Shown here: positions 52,350-60,137 of the stretch, in pieces
Layout: the number at the start of each line of letters is the position of its first letter
Position numbering within the stretch: the first letter of the stretch is position 1
Assembly (NCBI GenBank): GCA_963674545.2
Contig: CAXXFB010000001.1
Span: forward strand, 62,001-126,000
Direction: 5' to 3'
DNA length: 64,000 nucleotides
DNA from: JABGQS01 sp963674545
GTDB lineage: Bacteria; Bacillota; Clostridia; Christensenellales; SZUA-584
Position numbers and translations under genes: made by a program
Notes under the pieces: model-generated
What the model was told of the DNA's origin: nothing
Seen by the model: only the letters and a program-made list of their open reading frames with translations
Database searches by the model: none

Positions 52350-53123
52350 ATGAAACAAAAGAAATATACAACAGCATCAGACATAAAACGAGCACTGACC
52401 GGTCCCGGCTTCATCATAGGCGTGATAGGCATGATATTAGTAATTGCGCTCTCGTCGATAGAAAGTATAATCGGCGCGGCACGTAGCGAAATGCTGCTTA
52501 TGAACGGATACCACGCACAGCTTGTGATCGGCGCTCTGTCTTCGGACTGGGTGACTCTAGCGATACCCATCCTGTGCGCACTGCCGTATACATCGGCGTT
52601 CGTGGACGATACCAAGAGCGGATTCATCAAACAATACCTTCATAGAACGGGTATAAAGGAATATATCAAGGCGAAGATAATTGCCTGTGCAATCTCCGGC
52701 GGACTTGTGCTGTTCTTTGGGATATTGATTTCGTATGCGATATCATACCTTGTATTCACACCGATGGAGCGGGTGCTGCTGGAGGGGCAAACAGCGCAGC
52801 CGTATTTTGCGCAGCTGCTTATTGCTTCGGTTACACTGCTTTTCTCTGGCGCGTTCTGGTCGCTGGTGGGCTTTACGTTTGCCAGTGCGACTCAGAGCAA
52901 GTATATGGCGTACGCTTCACCCTTCATAATATATTATGTGCTCATAATCCTGCACGAACGATATTTTGAGAGTCTGTACATACTTTATCCGAAAGAATGG
53001 CTGTTTCCATCAGACGCATGGGTAATGGGCAGTTGGGGAGTGATTCTGCTGCTTGCGGAGATGACAGCGGTAGTATCGCTCATATTTGTTATCACCGCCA
53101 GAAAGAGGCTTACCAATGTATAG
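52350..53123 (+). CDS. ABC-2-type transporter permease
   Basis: 257 aa with six hydrophobic segments (about 18-38, 65-85, 108-135, 155-180, 190-205 and 228-250). N-terminal cytoplasmic KRALTGPGFIIGVIG and the loop VDDTKSGFIKQYLHRTGIKEYIKAKI resemble lantibiotic-immunity/ABC-2 permeases. First of six genes in one transcript. No strong ribosome site, but an upstream mini-frame stops over its ATG. Confidence 0.78.
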   Translation: MKQKKYTTASDIKRALTGPGFIIGVIGMILVIALSSIESIIGAARSEMLLMNGYHAQLVIGALSSDWVTLAIPILCALPYTSAFVDDTKSGFIKQYLHRTGIKEYIKAKIIACAISGGLVLFFGILISYAISYLVFTPMERVLLEGQTAQPYFAQLLIASVTLLFSGAFWSLVGFTFASATQSKYMAYASPFIIYYVLIILHERYFESLYILYPKEWLFPSDAWVMGSWGVILLLAEMTAVVSLIFVITARKRLTNV

Positions 53124-53201
53124 AGGGCAGCGCCTGCGGGCATATCAAATGTACATCGAGAGAAATTCTAGAATGTTGTTCGAAAGAAAGCGGGTGAAAC
53201 A

Positions 53202-54101
53202 ATGAAACAGCTTCGCCAAATAGGTTCCGTTACAGCATATAACTTTAGGCAATGGCGCAGAAATCCGCGTATAATAATCACATTTGCGCTTGCGTTCATA
53301 CTGTGTTTTCTGCTATCCGACAAAGCGGTCAAGTTCGCAAAAGAGTACGAAACGACAATGCAGATAGTCGAAGCGTTCGTATGGACGTTCGGCGACTCAA
53401 ACTCTATAATGCTGGCATCGCTGCTGCTGATTCTGCTGTTTTCGGATATGCCGTTTCTTTCTGCGGGGACTCCGTACTACCTGCTGCGCATCAACAGAAG
53501 GACATGGGTTGCAGGACAGGCGACATACATCGCGCTGGCAACAACAATATACATGCTGTTCATACTTGCCTCAACTTCCCTGGTTTGCATGGGACAAAGC
53601 TTTGTAGGCAACATGTGGAGCGAGACGGCGGCAATCTTAGGCTACTCGGGTGCAGGCAAAGCGGTAGCGCTTCCGGCGCTCGTAAAAACGCTGGAAATGA
53701 GCACGCCGTACGAGTGCATGGCTACGATATTCCTATTGATGCTGATGTATGCGCTGCTTATGGCGTTTATCATGCTGATGTTTAACATACGAAAAGGTCA
53801 ACTTGCCGGAGTTGTCAGCGTATTTGTGTTCAGCTTGTTCGGGTTTCTCTTAAACCCACAGCTGCTCAAAACGATATTCGAGCTTCCAGACGAGCTTATG
53901 TATAAGGCAAACGTAGCAGTGGGGTGGATATCACCGCTCAATCAGGCAACGTATCATATGCACAATTTCGGATACGATCTGCTGCCTCGGCTTTGGCAGA
54001 CGTATCTAATATTCGGAGTACTGATTTTGATATGCTTTATTCTTACGCTGCGGGCTGTGCGTAAATACAACTTCAACTTTTCAGGAACGGAGGGCAGTTA
54101 G
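53202..54101 (+). CDS. ABC transporter permease, second subunit
   Basis: 299 aa, six hydrophobic segments (25-40, 65-85, 108-130, 165-190, 200-220 and 268-290) and a basic N terminus (YNFRQWRRNPRIIITFALAF). GGGTGA precedes ATG. It is only remotely like the upstream permease; the pair probably forms a heterodimeric channel with the ATPase encoded 2 bp downstream. Confidence 0.78.
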   Translation: MKQLRQIGSVTAYNFRQWRRNPRIIITFALAFILCFLLSDKAVKFAKEYETTMQIVEAFVWTFGDSNSIMLASLLLILLFSDMPFLSAGTPYYLLRINRRTWVAGQATYIALATTIYMLFILASTSLVCMGQSFVGNMWSETAAILGYSGAGKAVALPALVKTLEMSTPYECMATIFLLMLMYALLMAFIMLMFNIRKGQLAGVVSVFVFSLFGFLLNPQLLKTIFELPDELMYKANVAVGWISPLNQATYHMHNFGYDLLPRLWQTYLIFGVLILICFILTLRAVRKYNFNFSGTEGS

Positions 54102-54103
54102 TA

Positions 54104-54760
54104 ATGAATAGCACAGAAATAAATATAGCAATCAGTGTGCAGAATGTGACAAAGAGTTTTGGAGACGAAACCGTACTGGCGGACGTATCGCACGACTTTG
54201 AAGAAGGCAAGATACATGGAATAGTAGGCAACAACGGCAGCGGAAAGACGGTGCTCATGAAATGCATATGCGGCTTTTTACTGCCGACCAAAGGCAAGAT
54301 ATTCGTGAACTACAAACAGGTGGGTAAAGACATGGACTTCCCCGATGATATTGGGATTATCATTGAAACACCGGGGTTCTTACCAACCGTATCAGGCATG
54401 AAGAACCTGCAGATATTGGCGTCGCTAAAGAGGAAAATTGACAGCGACACGATACGCCAAACCATTAAGCGTGTTGGGCTGGACCCGTCTATGAAAAAGC
54501 ATGTCGGGAAATACTCGCTGGGTATGCGCCAGCGACTCGGTATCGCTCAGGCGATTATGGAAGATCCTTCGATACTGATTCTGGACGAGCCGCTAAACGG
54601 CCTCGACAAAAGCGGGGTTGCAGACATGCGCGAGCTTATCAAAGGACTTCGTGGCAAAGGCAAAACCATCATACTTGCAAGCCATAACCAGATGGACATC
54701 GACGAGCTGTGCGATACGGTGTGTGAGATGGATGCAGGGATAATAACGGTGGTGAGATAA
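54104..54760 (+). CDS. ABC transporter ATPase (intact)
   Basis: 218 aa, behind GGAGGG. Walker A GNNGSGKT, Q-loop replaced by IIETPGFLPTVSG as in lantibiotic/bacitracin-type exporters (Glu for Gln), signature YSLGMRQRLGIAQAI, Walker B ILILDEPLNGLD and switch His in ASHNQ. It energises the two permeases. The next gene starts in its stop codon (TAATG). Confidence 0.92.
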   Translation: MNSTEINIAISVQNVTKSFGDETVLADVSHDFEEGKIHGIVGNNGSGKTVLMKCICGFLLPTKGKIFVNYKQVGKDMDFPDDIGIIIETPGFLPTVSGMKNLQILASLKRKIDSDTIRQTIKRVGLDPSMKKHVGKYSLGMRQRLGIAQAIMEDPSILILDEPLNGLDKSGVADMRELIKGLRGKGKTIILASHNQMDIDELCDTVCEMDAGIITVVR

Positions 54761-55434
54761 TGGACGAAATCATAATGCTGGAAAACGTCGTGAAGATGAC
54801 TGACACAAACCGTCGAATTTTGAGCGGTATAAAACTTTGCATTCACGAAAAAGAGCGGGTTCTGGTGTGCGGAAACCCCGGCAGCGGCAAGGACATGCTG
54901 ATGAGGATTATTGCCGGAATGGATAAGCCAAGCGATGGCAAAGTCTTTGTGATGGGCCAAGCCGTACATGAGATGGACAGCGACAGCACCGCGCAGTTTC
55001 GGAATCGGCATATTGGGATCATACGCAGAGACTCCGGGTTTATGGATAAACTCAGTGTCTACGAGAATATATCGTTGCCGCTTGCAATACGGAAAGAACC
55101 ATCCGTTAAGCGTAAACAGGCTGCTAAGGAGATGCTGAAAATCCTGGGTATCTCGCATATTGCACACGCTTATCCCAGTGTGCTCTCGACTTATGAAAAG
55201 CTAGTGGCCTGCGCTGCCAGAGCGCTTATAACACATCCTGAAATACTGATGATGTATGAAGTTACAGCTGATCTTTCCGAGAGAGAAAAAGAGGAGTTTA
55301 CAGGGCTTATGAACGCTATACTGCAATATGGGGAATATACTGTGATACTGTTTAGCGCAGAACCTAGCAATGCGCTGTGTACGGATAGAACGTTTTTAAT
55401 TGAACACGGAAAGATTCGGGAGGAAAGACCATGA
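54760..55434 (+). CDS. Degenerate ABC ATPase-like protein (LolD/MacB-type)
   Basis: 224 aa with the complete fold outline of an ABC nucleotide-binding domain, but catalytic motifs are damaged: Walker A GNPGSGKD (Asp for Ser/Thr), signature LSTYEKLVACAARAL instead of LSGGEQQRVAIARAL, and Walker B ILMMYEVTADL, lacking the Asp-Glu pair. The H-loop region reads VILFSAEP without His. The reading frame is open and coupled to its neighbours, so selection has kept it; a structural or regulatory partner of the FtsX permease is likely. Confidence 0.85.
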   Translation: MDEIIMLENVVKMTDTNRRILSGIKLCIHEKERVLVCGNPGSGKDMLMRIIAGMDKPSDGKVFVMGQAVHEMDSDSTAQFRNRHIGIIRRDSGFMDKLSVYENISLPLAIRKEPSVKRKQAAKEMLKILGISHIAHAYPSVLSTYEKLVACAARALITHPEILMMYEVTADLSEREKEEFTGLMNAILQYGEYTVILFSAEPSNALCTDRTFLIEHGKIREERP

Positions 55435-56888
55435 AAAAAGCTAGCTGCATTCTATTCGCTATAATGGTATTAACAATCTTGCTGCCAATATCGGTGCTTG
55501 CTGAGGAGGAAACGCCTACAGTCACTCCGGAAGCTGAAGCAACACCAACACCAACGCCGGAAGAGGAAACCGTGGCGGTAGAGCTTGAGATAGACAACGA
55601 GCATGTCTATGACGGTATGGACAAGGCGTACAAGGACGGATATATACCGACCGTTAAGGACGGCGTTGCCACCATTGTTGTTCCCTTGCTCGCGAACGGA
55701 GAGATAAAGGACAATACAATCACGGTTACACCCGGGCTTGGCGACACGTCATCGTCGCCGTTTGTATACAGCAACTATCAGAAGAACATATTGCTTGCGG
55801 ACAATGCCGTGACAGGCGGGATCACCGTTTCATCGTATCTGGTAAGGTTTGATATACCGCTCGTTAAGAATAGGTACATTGGAGTTTATCCTGTAAGCAT
55901 TGATATAACGGCGATGTCAGCAAACGGAGCACAGATACAAAAATCGTTCACTGTGTACGTGACTATCACGGACGGAAAAGACCCTAATGCAGCAGAGCCT
56001 ACTCCCAAGCCGCAGACACCTAAGTCTGCGCCTAAGATAATAGTGAGCAGATACAGCATAGACCCGTCTCCGGTAACGGCAGGTGAAGAATTTACAGCTA
56101 AGATAACGCTTGAGAACACCAGCGAAAAGCAGTCGGTGAGAAACATGTCGGTTACAGTATCATGCGATTCGAGCAACCTGGTGCTGCTAAACGATAGTAA
56201 CGTCATCTATATTGACAGCTTAGAAAAAAGTGACACTACGCTGATTACACTGAAGTACAAGACCGACCTTGAGACGCCGCCGGCGAGGTATACCATTACT
56301 CTGAATATGGAGTATGACAACAGCGATGCAACAACATTTAACTCTTCGGGAACAGCGCTTGTTGAAATTGTTCAGCCGTTGCGTGTAGAGATGGAGACAC
56401 CGCAGATACCCGAAACAGTAAACGCAGGAGACACAGTCCCTCTTTCCTTTCAGGTTATGAACATGGGACGAAGCGGCATATATAATGTGCGCATAGAGCT
56501 TGACGCGCCCGGTTTGATACCATCTGAAACTGCGTTTATCGGCAACATGGAGCCGGGAACCGCCATGCCGGGTGATATGGATGTTTTTATAGGGACAAAG
56601 AACATGAGCGAAGGGTCCGAAGGAGACGATAAATACGGACATACTAACGGTGTAATCACGCTTATATACGAAGATTCGGACGGAAACGAATACACCTTGG
56701 TATCGGAATTTATGACAAATATTGAGCCTCCTGTGATTGCGCAGACTACCGCAGAACCTGAGGAAGAAGAGGATACGGCCGGACAATGGTGGATATCAAT
56801 AGTTATTGGCGGTGTTGTTGTTGCCGGGCTTGCAGCATACATCATTATCCGCAGGAAGAGAGGGAATCAGAAGAATGCGGATTTCTGA
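55431..56888 (+). CDS. Membrane-anchored surface protein with CARDB-like repeats
   Basis: 485 aa; ATGA overlap with the ATPase-like gene. Signal peptide (residues 1-25, cleavage after VLA), a Thr/Pro/Glu linker, a first beta domain (about 45-180), linker EPTPKPQTPKSAPK, then two CARDB/COG1361-like beta domains with AGEEFTAKITLENTSE and AGDTVPLSFQVMNMGRSG, an acidic linker, and a single membrane helix (WWISIVIGGVVVAGLAAYI) with basic tail. It stands outside the cell and may deliver substrate to, or be handled by, the adjoining FtsX permease. Confidence 0.82.
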   Translation: MKKASCILFAIMVLTILLPISVLAEEETPTVTPEAEATPTPTPEEETVAVELEIDNEHVYDGMDKAYKDGYIPTVKDGVATIVVPLLANGEIKDNTITVTPGLGDTSSSPFVYSNYQKNILLADNAVTGGITVSSYLVRFDIPLVKNRYIGVYPVSIDITAMSANGAQIQKSFTVYVTITDGKDPNAAEPTPKPQTPKSAPKIIVSRYSIDPSPVTAGEEFTAKITLENTSEKQSVRNMSVTVSCDSSNLVLLNDSNVIYIDSLEKSDTTLITLKYKTDLETPPARYTITLNMEYDNSDATTFNSSGTALVEIVQPLRVEMETPQIPETVNAGDTVPLSFQVMNMGRSGIYNVRIELDAPGLIPSETAFIGNMEPGTAMPGDMDVFIGTKNMSEGSEGDDKYGHTNGVITLIYEDSDGNEYTLVSEFMTNIEPPVIAQTTAEPEEEEDTAGQWWISIVIGGVVVAGLAAYIIIRRKRGNQKNADF

Positions 56889-57993
56889 TCTGACGAGAAT
56901 CTCAGTCAAAAACTTAAAGGGAAGCTGGGCGATTCTACCAATACTAGGGCTGGCAATAAGCACGTTTTGCTTTTGTTTTGCCGGAGCGGTTATGACAACA
57001 ATGCAGGAGGAAAAATCGCAGCCGTATGAGCTCGGCGTTATACCAGGCTCGACAGAGGTAACAGATTATGCTGTATTGCAGATATCAGAGCTAGAGAACG
57101 TAGAAGCGGCAACGCCTGTTCTTGAAGTCCCTGTGAGCATAGCAATCGGAGAGTATACCGCGCAGTTGACGCTTGTTGGCATAGAGGCAGATTATCTGAA
57201 CGAAGAATTGTCGCAGGGTAATATGTTCCCGGACAGCAGCGTAATGCCGTATATAGTTTTGAACGAAGCAGCGCTTGGACAATTAATGATAGAGAGCAGC
57301 AACACTGCAATAGACATGGAAACGGACAATACGGACTGGCTAAGCGAGAGTGTGAGTATAATTGCATCTGAGGGCATGCGCCCGGTTGTGTCAAAGATAT
57401 CAGGAATACTGGCGAAGGTTGACGAGCAGGAGCAGGAGCCTGTCGCATATATTAGTATTTCTGTTGCTAAGCAGTTATTGCAGCAGAGCGGTATGAAAGC
57501 TGATTATACCAGAATGAGCGTAAGAGTCAAAAACATTGGAAGCACTGAAAGTGTTTCTAAATCTATTGCTGAGCTTGGACTTATGGTTGAGAACAACAAC
57601 GACGAGCTTCAACGCAAATGGGATATGGAAACAAAAGAGATGACTTACCTTATCTTGATAGGCGTGTTCAGTCTGCTGTGTTCTGCTGTTTTGATGATGG
57701 CATGGAGAAAGATATCTATGCTGGAACAGAAGTCGGCGCTTTCTATGCTGCGATGGGTAGGCATGAAGAGAAAGCAGATAATCGGGATATATATGCTGCA
57801 ATCATTGCTTATTGCTTTATTTGGTGTTGTTATTGGAATCATCGTTAGCGTTTCGCTGCCGTCATTCTTATTGCAGATGACGGAGACAACAATATTTACC
57901 TTAGCAATACCGCTAGAGATTGTAGCGCTGAGCGCTGCTATATGTGTTGCCGCATGCATTGTACCGTTGCTAAACTTTAGAAAATGGTCATAG
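56875..57993 (+). CDS. FtsX/MacB-family permease
   Basis: 372 aa from ATG 56875, overlapping the surface gene by 14 nt. One N-terminal membrane helix (LPILGLAISTFCFCFAGAV), a periplasm-type extracytoplasmic domain of about 200 residues, then three helices (LILIGVFSLLCSAVLMMAW, IYMLQSLLIALFGVVIGIIV and the last at the C terminus) typical of mechanotransmitting MacB/FtsX permeases. It would pair with the LolD-like ATPase two genes upstream, which however lacks catalytic residues. Last gene of the operon. Confidence 0.85.
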   Translation: MRISDLTRISVKNLKGSWAILPILGLAISTFCFCFAGAVMTTMQEEKSQPYELGVIPGSTEVTDYAVLQISELENVEAATPVLEVPVSIAIGEYTAQLTLVGIEADYLNEELSQGNMFPDSSVMPYIVLNEAALGQLMIESSNTAIDMETDNTDWLSESVSIIASEGMRPVVSKISGILAKVDEQEQEPVAYISISVAKQLLQQSGMKADYTRMSVRVKNIGSTESVSKSIAELGLMVENNNDELQRKWDMETKEMTYLILIGVFSLLCSAVLMMAWRKISMLEQKSALSMLRWVGMKRKQIIGIYMLQSLLIALFGVVIGIIVSVSLPSFLLQMTETTIFTLAIPLEIVALSAAICVAACIVPLLNFRKWS

Positions 57994-58028
57994 TAAACAT
58001 TGAATAATTGAACACTATATAGTTATAA

Positions 58029-58206
58029 TTGACCAAAATAACAATACCAGCTGACAGCATATATGTTTTAGGAGATAACAGGGATCATAGTTCTGATAGC
58101 CGTGTATTTGGTGCAGTGAAAATTGATGAGATAAAATGTAAAGCGGTTTGGGTCGTGTATTTAAAATCAACGCAGGCAACATTGGTTTTATCAAAAAGAA
58201 AATGCA
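58029..58206 (+). pseudogene. Signal peptidase I C-terminal fragment, frameshifted
   Basis: Encodes IPADSIYVLGDNRDHSSDSR, the box E of S26 signal peptidases, then KIDEIKCKAVW; after a one-base shift near 58148 the typical ending GRVFKINAGNIGFIKKK continues. The Ser-Lys catalytic half is absent. Confidence 0.8.
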
Positions 58207-58680
58207 AAAACCATTTCATTTCTATCTTGCTAAAAAAAGTGGATTTAGCAATTTTATTTCTTCGTCATTAAAAGAAATAAAATTGCTAGATGAGATAGCT
58301 AATTATGAACCTGTTGCCCCCGATTTCAATCCATCATCAACAGCGCTTTTTACTACAGAATATACAGAAACGAAACTTAATAAAAAAGCTGTTTTGCTAT
58401 TTCGATATAAGATAAAGAAGGAGTGTCTTTGGCTATTGGAGCTTGTATACCACAGATTTCATAGTAAATTACGGAAGCAATTACGGAATCATTGCATTAA
58501 AACTGGCTTCTTTACTTTAGTAAAGAAGCCAGTTTTAATCTATATTATTGCAAGGTTGTGCGTGAAAATGCAAACTGTATTGACGAATTTGATCTGTATG
58601 AAATGATGTATAAATGCAATAAAAATGGAGTGCAGTTTATAGGTATTTACTTTCCAAATGATTTCATTAAAAAATCATCT
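58202..58680 (+). pseudogene. Unknown gene broken by two frameshifts
   Basis: Three consecutive frames read like one protein: MQKPFHFYLAKKSGFSNFIS through LLFRYKIKK, then RSVFGYWSLYTTDFIVNYGS through LASLL, then FSKEASFNLYYCKVVRENAN through FIKKSS and stop. Family not recognised. It directly follows the signal peptidase fragment and has lower GC than the ABC operon upstream. Confidence 0.5.
58497..58538. repeat. Perfect 20-bp palindrome with 2-nt loop
   Basis: Arms 58497-58516 and 58519-58538 (core ACTGGCTTCTTTACT / AGTAAAGAAGCCAGT) are fully complementary. No T run follows apart from those in the stem. It lies inside the broken gene, at the junction of its second and third frame. Confidence 0.85.
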
Positions 58681-59001
58681 TAAAAGTTTCAATGATGTCC
58701 TGGGAGAGAGGCGCAATAATAACGTGCAAATAAGAACATACCAAGCAAGAAGAATTATTTTATACTATAATGCCTAGAAAATTTTTAAATTTTACAATGT
58801 AAACAATTTATAAACAATAATCAAAAGGGGGTTAGAAATAGTCTCTGCTAAGGTTTTATAGTGTAGGGCTTTTTTGTATTAGCAAAAAATACAGTAAAAA
58901 ATCTATGAATAACTATAAAAGGAGTTGACGATTGCTACCAAAATTCCTTAAGAAGTGAGATATTTTGCGTTGTACAAATAAATATATTGATGAGGTGATC
59001 C
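58681..59001. other. AT-rich gene-free interval
   Basis: No supported gene. Contains a TATAAT (about 58776), a TTGACG (about 58925) without matching -10, and ends in the GAGGTGA ribosome site of the next gene. Confidence 0.45.
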
Positions 59002-59262
59002 ATGAAAAATAGGACAATAAGTATCCGGCTTAATCCAGACAAGCTGACTGATAAAAAAGTTGAAGAGATTCTATCGAATCTACCGGCCAGACGAAAAAGT
59101 GAATATATCAGAAATGCAATTATTGAATACGATAATTCTACGAAATTGCTTGAGCTGTTGAAACAGGCAGTACGGGAAGCAATAGAAGAGCAGGATGCAA
59201 AACAAGCTGGAAAAAAGAACATTGAAAACGGAGGATTTAATGATTACCTTAAATCCTTATAA
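59002..59262 (+). CDS. Ribbon-helix-helix DNA-binding protein
   Basis: 86 aa, ATG behind GAGGTGA. RTISIRLNPDKLTDKKVEEI followed by LPARRKSEYIRNAI is the strand-helix-helix arrangement of CopG/ParR-type proteins; a charged helical tail follows. It may repress its own operon or act in partition/mobilisation. The next gene starts inside its 3' end (GGAGGA ribosome site at 59229). Confidence 0.8.
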   Translation: MKNRTISIRLNPDKLTDKKVEEILSNLPARRKSEYIRNAIIEYDNSTKLLELLKQAVREAIEEQDAKQAGKKNIENGGFNDYLKSL

Positions 59263-59623
59263 GGAAAATCAAGTTGTATCACATAACGCAATACATGAAA
59301 AGCCATTGCCACCCATAGTGTACACCAACAGACAACTGCGTGATGGAATATGCTGGGGAATGTGTATTACACTGTGTGAAGCAATTAAAATTCATGCCAC
59401 CAACAGTGTGTGCCAATCAAATAAATTCTACAAAACCGTAACCTTAAATGCAAAAATCAGCTTAACTGTTACTGCTATTAAATCAGAAACCGAATTGGAT
59501 AAATTGAGTGATATTTTTTTCCAGCCTGTAAAAGCAAAATTCAAATTGAAATCGGAGCAAAGGGTAAAAAGCTGGAGATTCTGGTTTGGCAAGCGTGGCG
59601 TTTGTTATTACAAACGCCGTTAA
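59240..59623 (+). CDS. Hypothetical protein of the mobile element
   Basis: 127 aa from ATG 59240 (GGAGGATTTA upstream), overlapping the ribbon-helix-helix gene by 23 nt. Central hydrophobic CWGMCITLCEAIK with several Cys, then a basic C terminus (RVKSWRFWFGKRGVCYYKRR). No family recognised. Co-transcription with the DNA-binding protein suggests a role in element maintenance. Confidence 0.6.
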   Translation: MITLNPYKENQVVSHNAIHEKPLPPIVYTNRQLRDGICWGMCITLCEAIKIHATNSVCQSNKFYKTVTLNAKISLTVTAIKSETELDKLSDIFFQPVKAKFKLKSEQRVKSWRFWFGKRGVCYYKRR

Positions 59624-59633
59624 ACAAAGGAGT

Positions 59634-59654
59634 TTTTACTCCCTTGCACCCTCT
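59634..59654 (+). terminator. Small hairpin after the hypothetical gene
   Basis: AAGGAG-TTTTTA-CTCCCTT, a structure followed by the GC-rich CACCCTCTTGGTTGCGGCTC stretch; probably a weak terminator. Confidence 0.4.
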
Positions 59655-59706
59655 TGGTTGCGGCTCCGTCGCTTAGATTTAATAAAAAGACCGGTAAGCG
59701 AAGTAG

Positions 59707-59823
59707 AAATCACCCGTTGACGTTTTATACCTGGCAAATAATATTAACCAAATTGCTCGGCATGAAAATCAACCGGAAATATTGATTGAAAAGTATTTGA
59801 AGCATATAAAAGAATTAAGATAA
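59707..59823 (+). pseudogene. C-terminal tail of a MobC-like relaxosome protein
   Basis: 38 open codons reading VDVLYLANNINQIARHENQP and ending IEKYLKHIKELR; NNINQIAR is the conserved helix of MobC-type mobilisation proteins. No start and a stop codon just upstream, so it is a leftover of a deleted mobilisation module. Confidence 0.55.
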
Positions 59824-59845
59824 CTTCCAGAAGGAAGAAATGATT

Positions 59846-60052
59846 ATGAAAGGTGAGAATAAGAGATTGAATAAAAATAAGACATTTCCTGCAGTTAAAG
59901 CAGAGGACACATTCGGAATCGGCGATGGTTATATTATATCAGCAATAAAGATCGGCAAAACAACATTTATTGTGTCCAGCTATTTTGACAAAGACAAATC
60001 ATTCTCAGATGCAATGGAAAAGGTTATAGAGCACAAAATCAAAGCATCTTGA
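59846..60052 (+). CDS. TnpW-family transposon protein
   Basis: 68 aa (AGAAGGAAG upstream; ATG 59840 is 2 codons earlier). DTFGIGDGYIISAIKIGKTT and FIVSSYFDKDKSFSDAMEKV match the small TnpW-type proteins that accompany TnpX recombinases in Tn4451-like elements. Function undefined. Confidence 0.7.
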   Translation: MKGENKRLNKNKTFPAVKAEDTFGIGDGYIISAIKIGKTTFIVSSYFDKDKSFSDAMEKVIEHKIKAS

Positions 60053-60137
60053 TTGGACTTAGCACGGATTGCGGAGTATACTTAGCATAGGCTGAACTAC
60101 TTCGTAATCTGCGCTGTTTTCATTGGAAAGGAAAAAT

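Noticed and set aside
58148..58606. A 152-codon intact gene
   Set aside because: Its start is the tail of a frameshifted signal peptidase and its end runs through the palindrome in the wrong frame; the protein-like signal changes frame twice.
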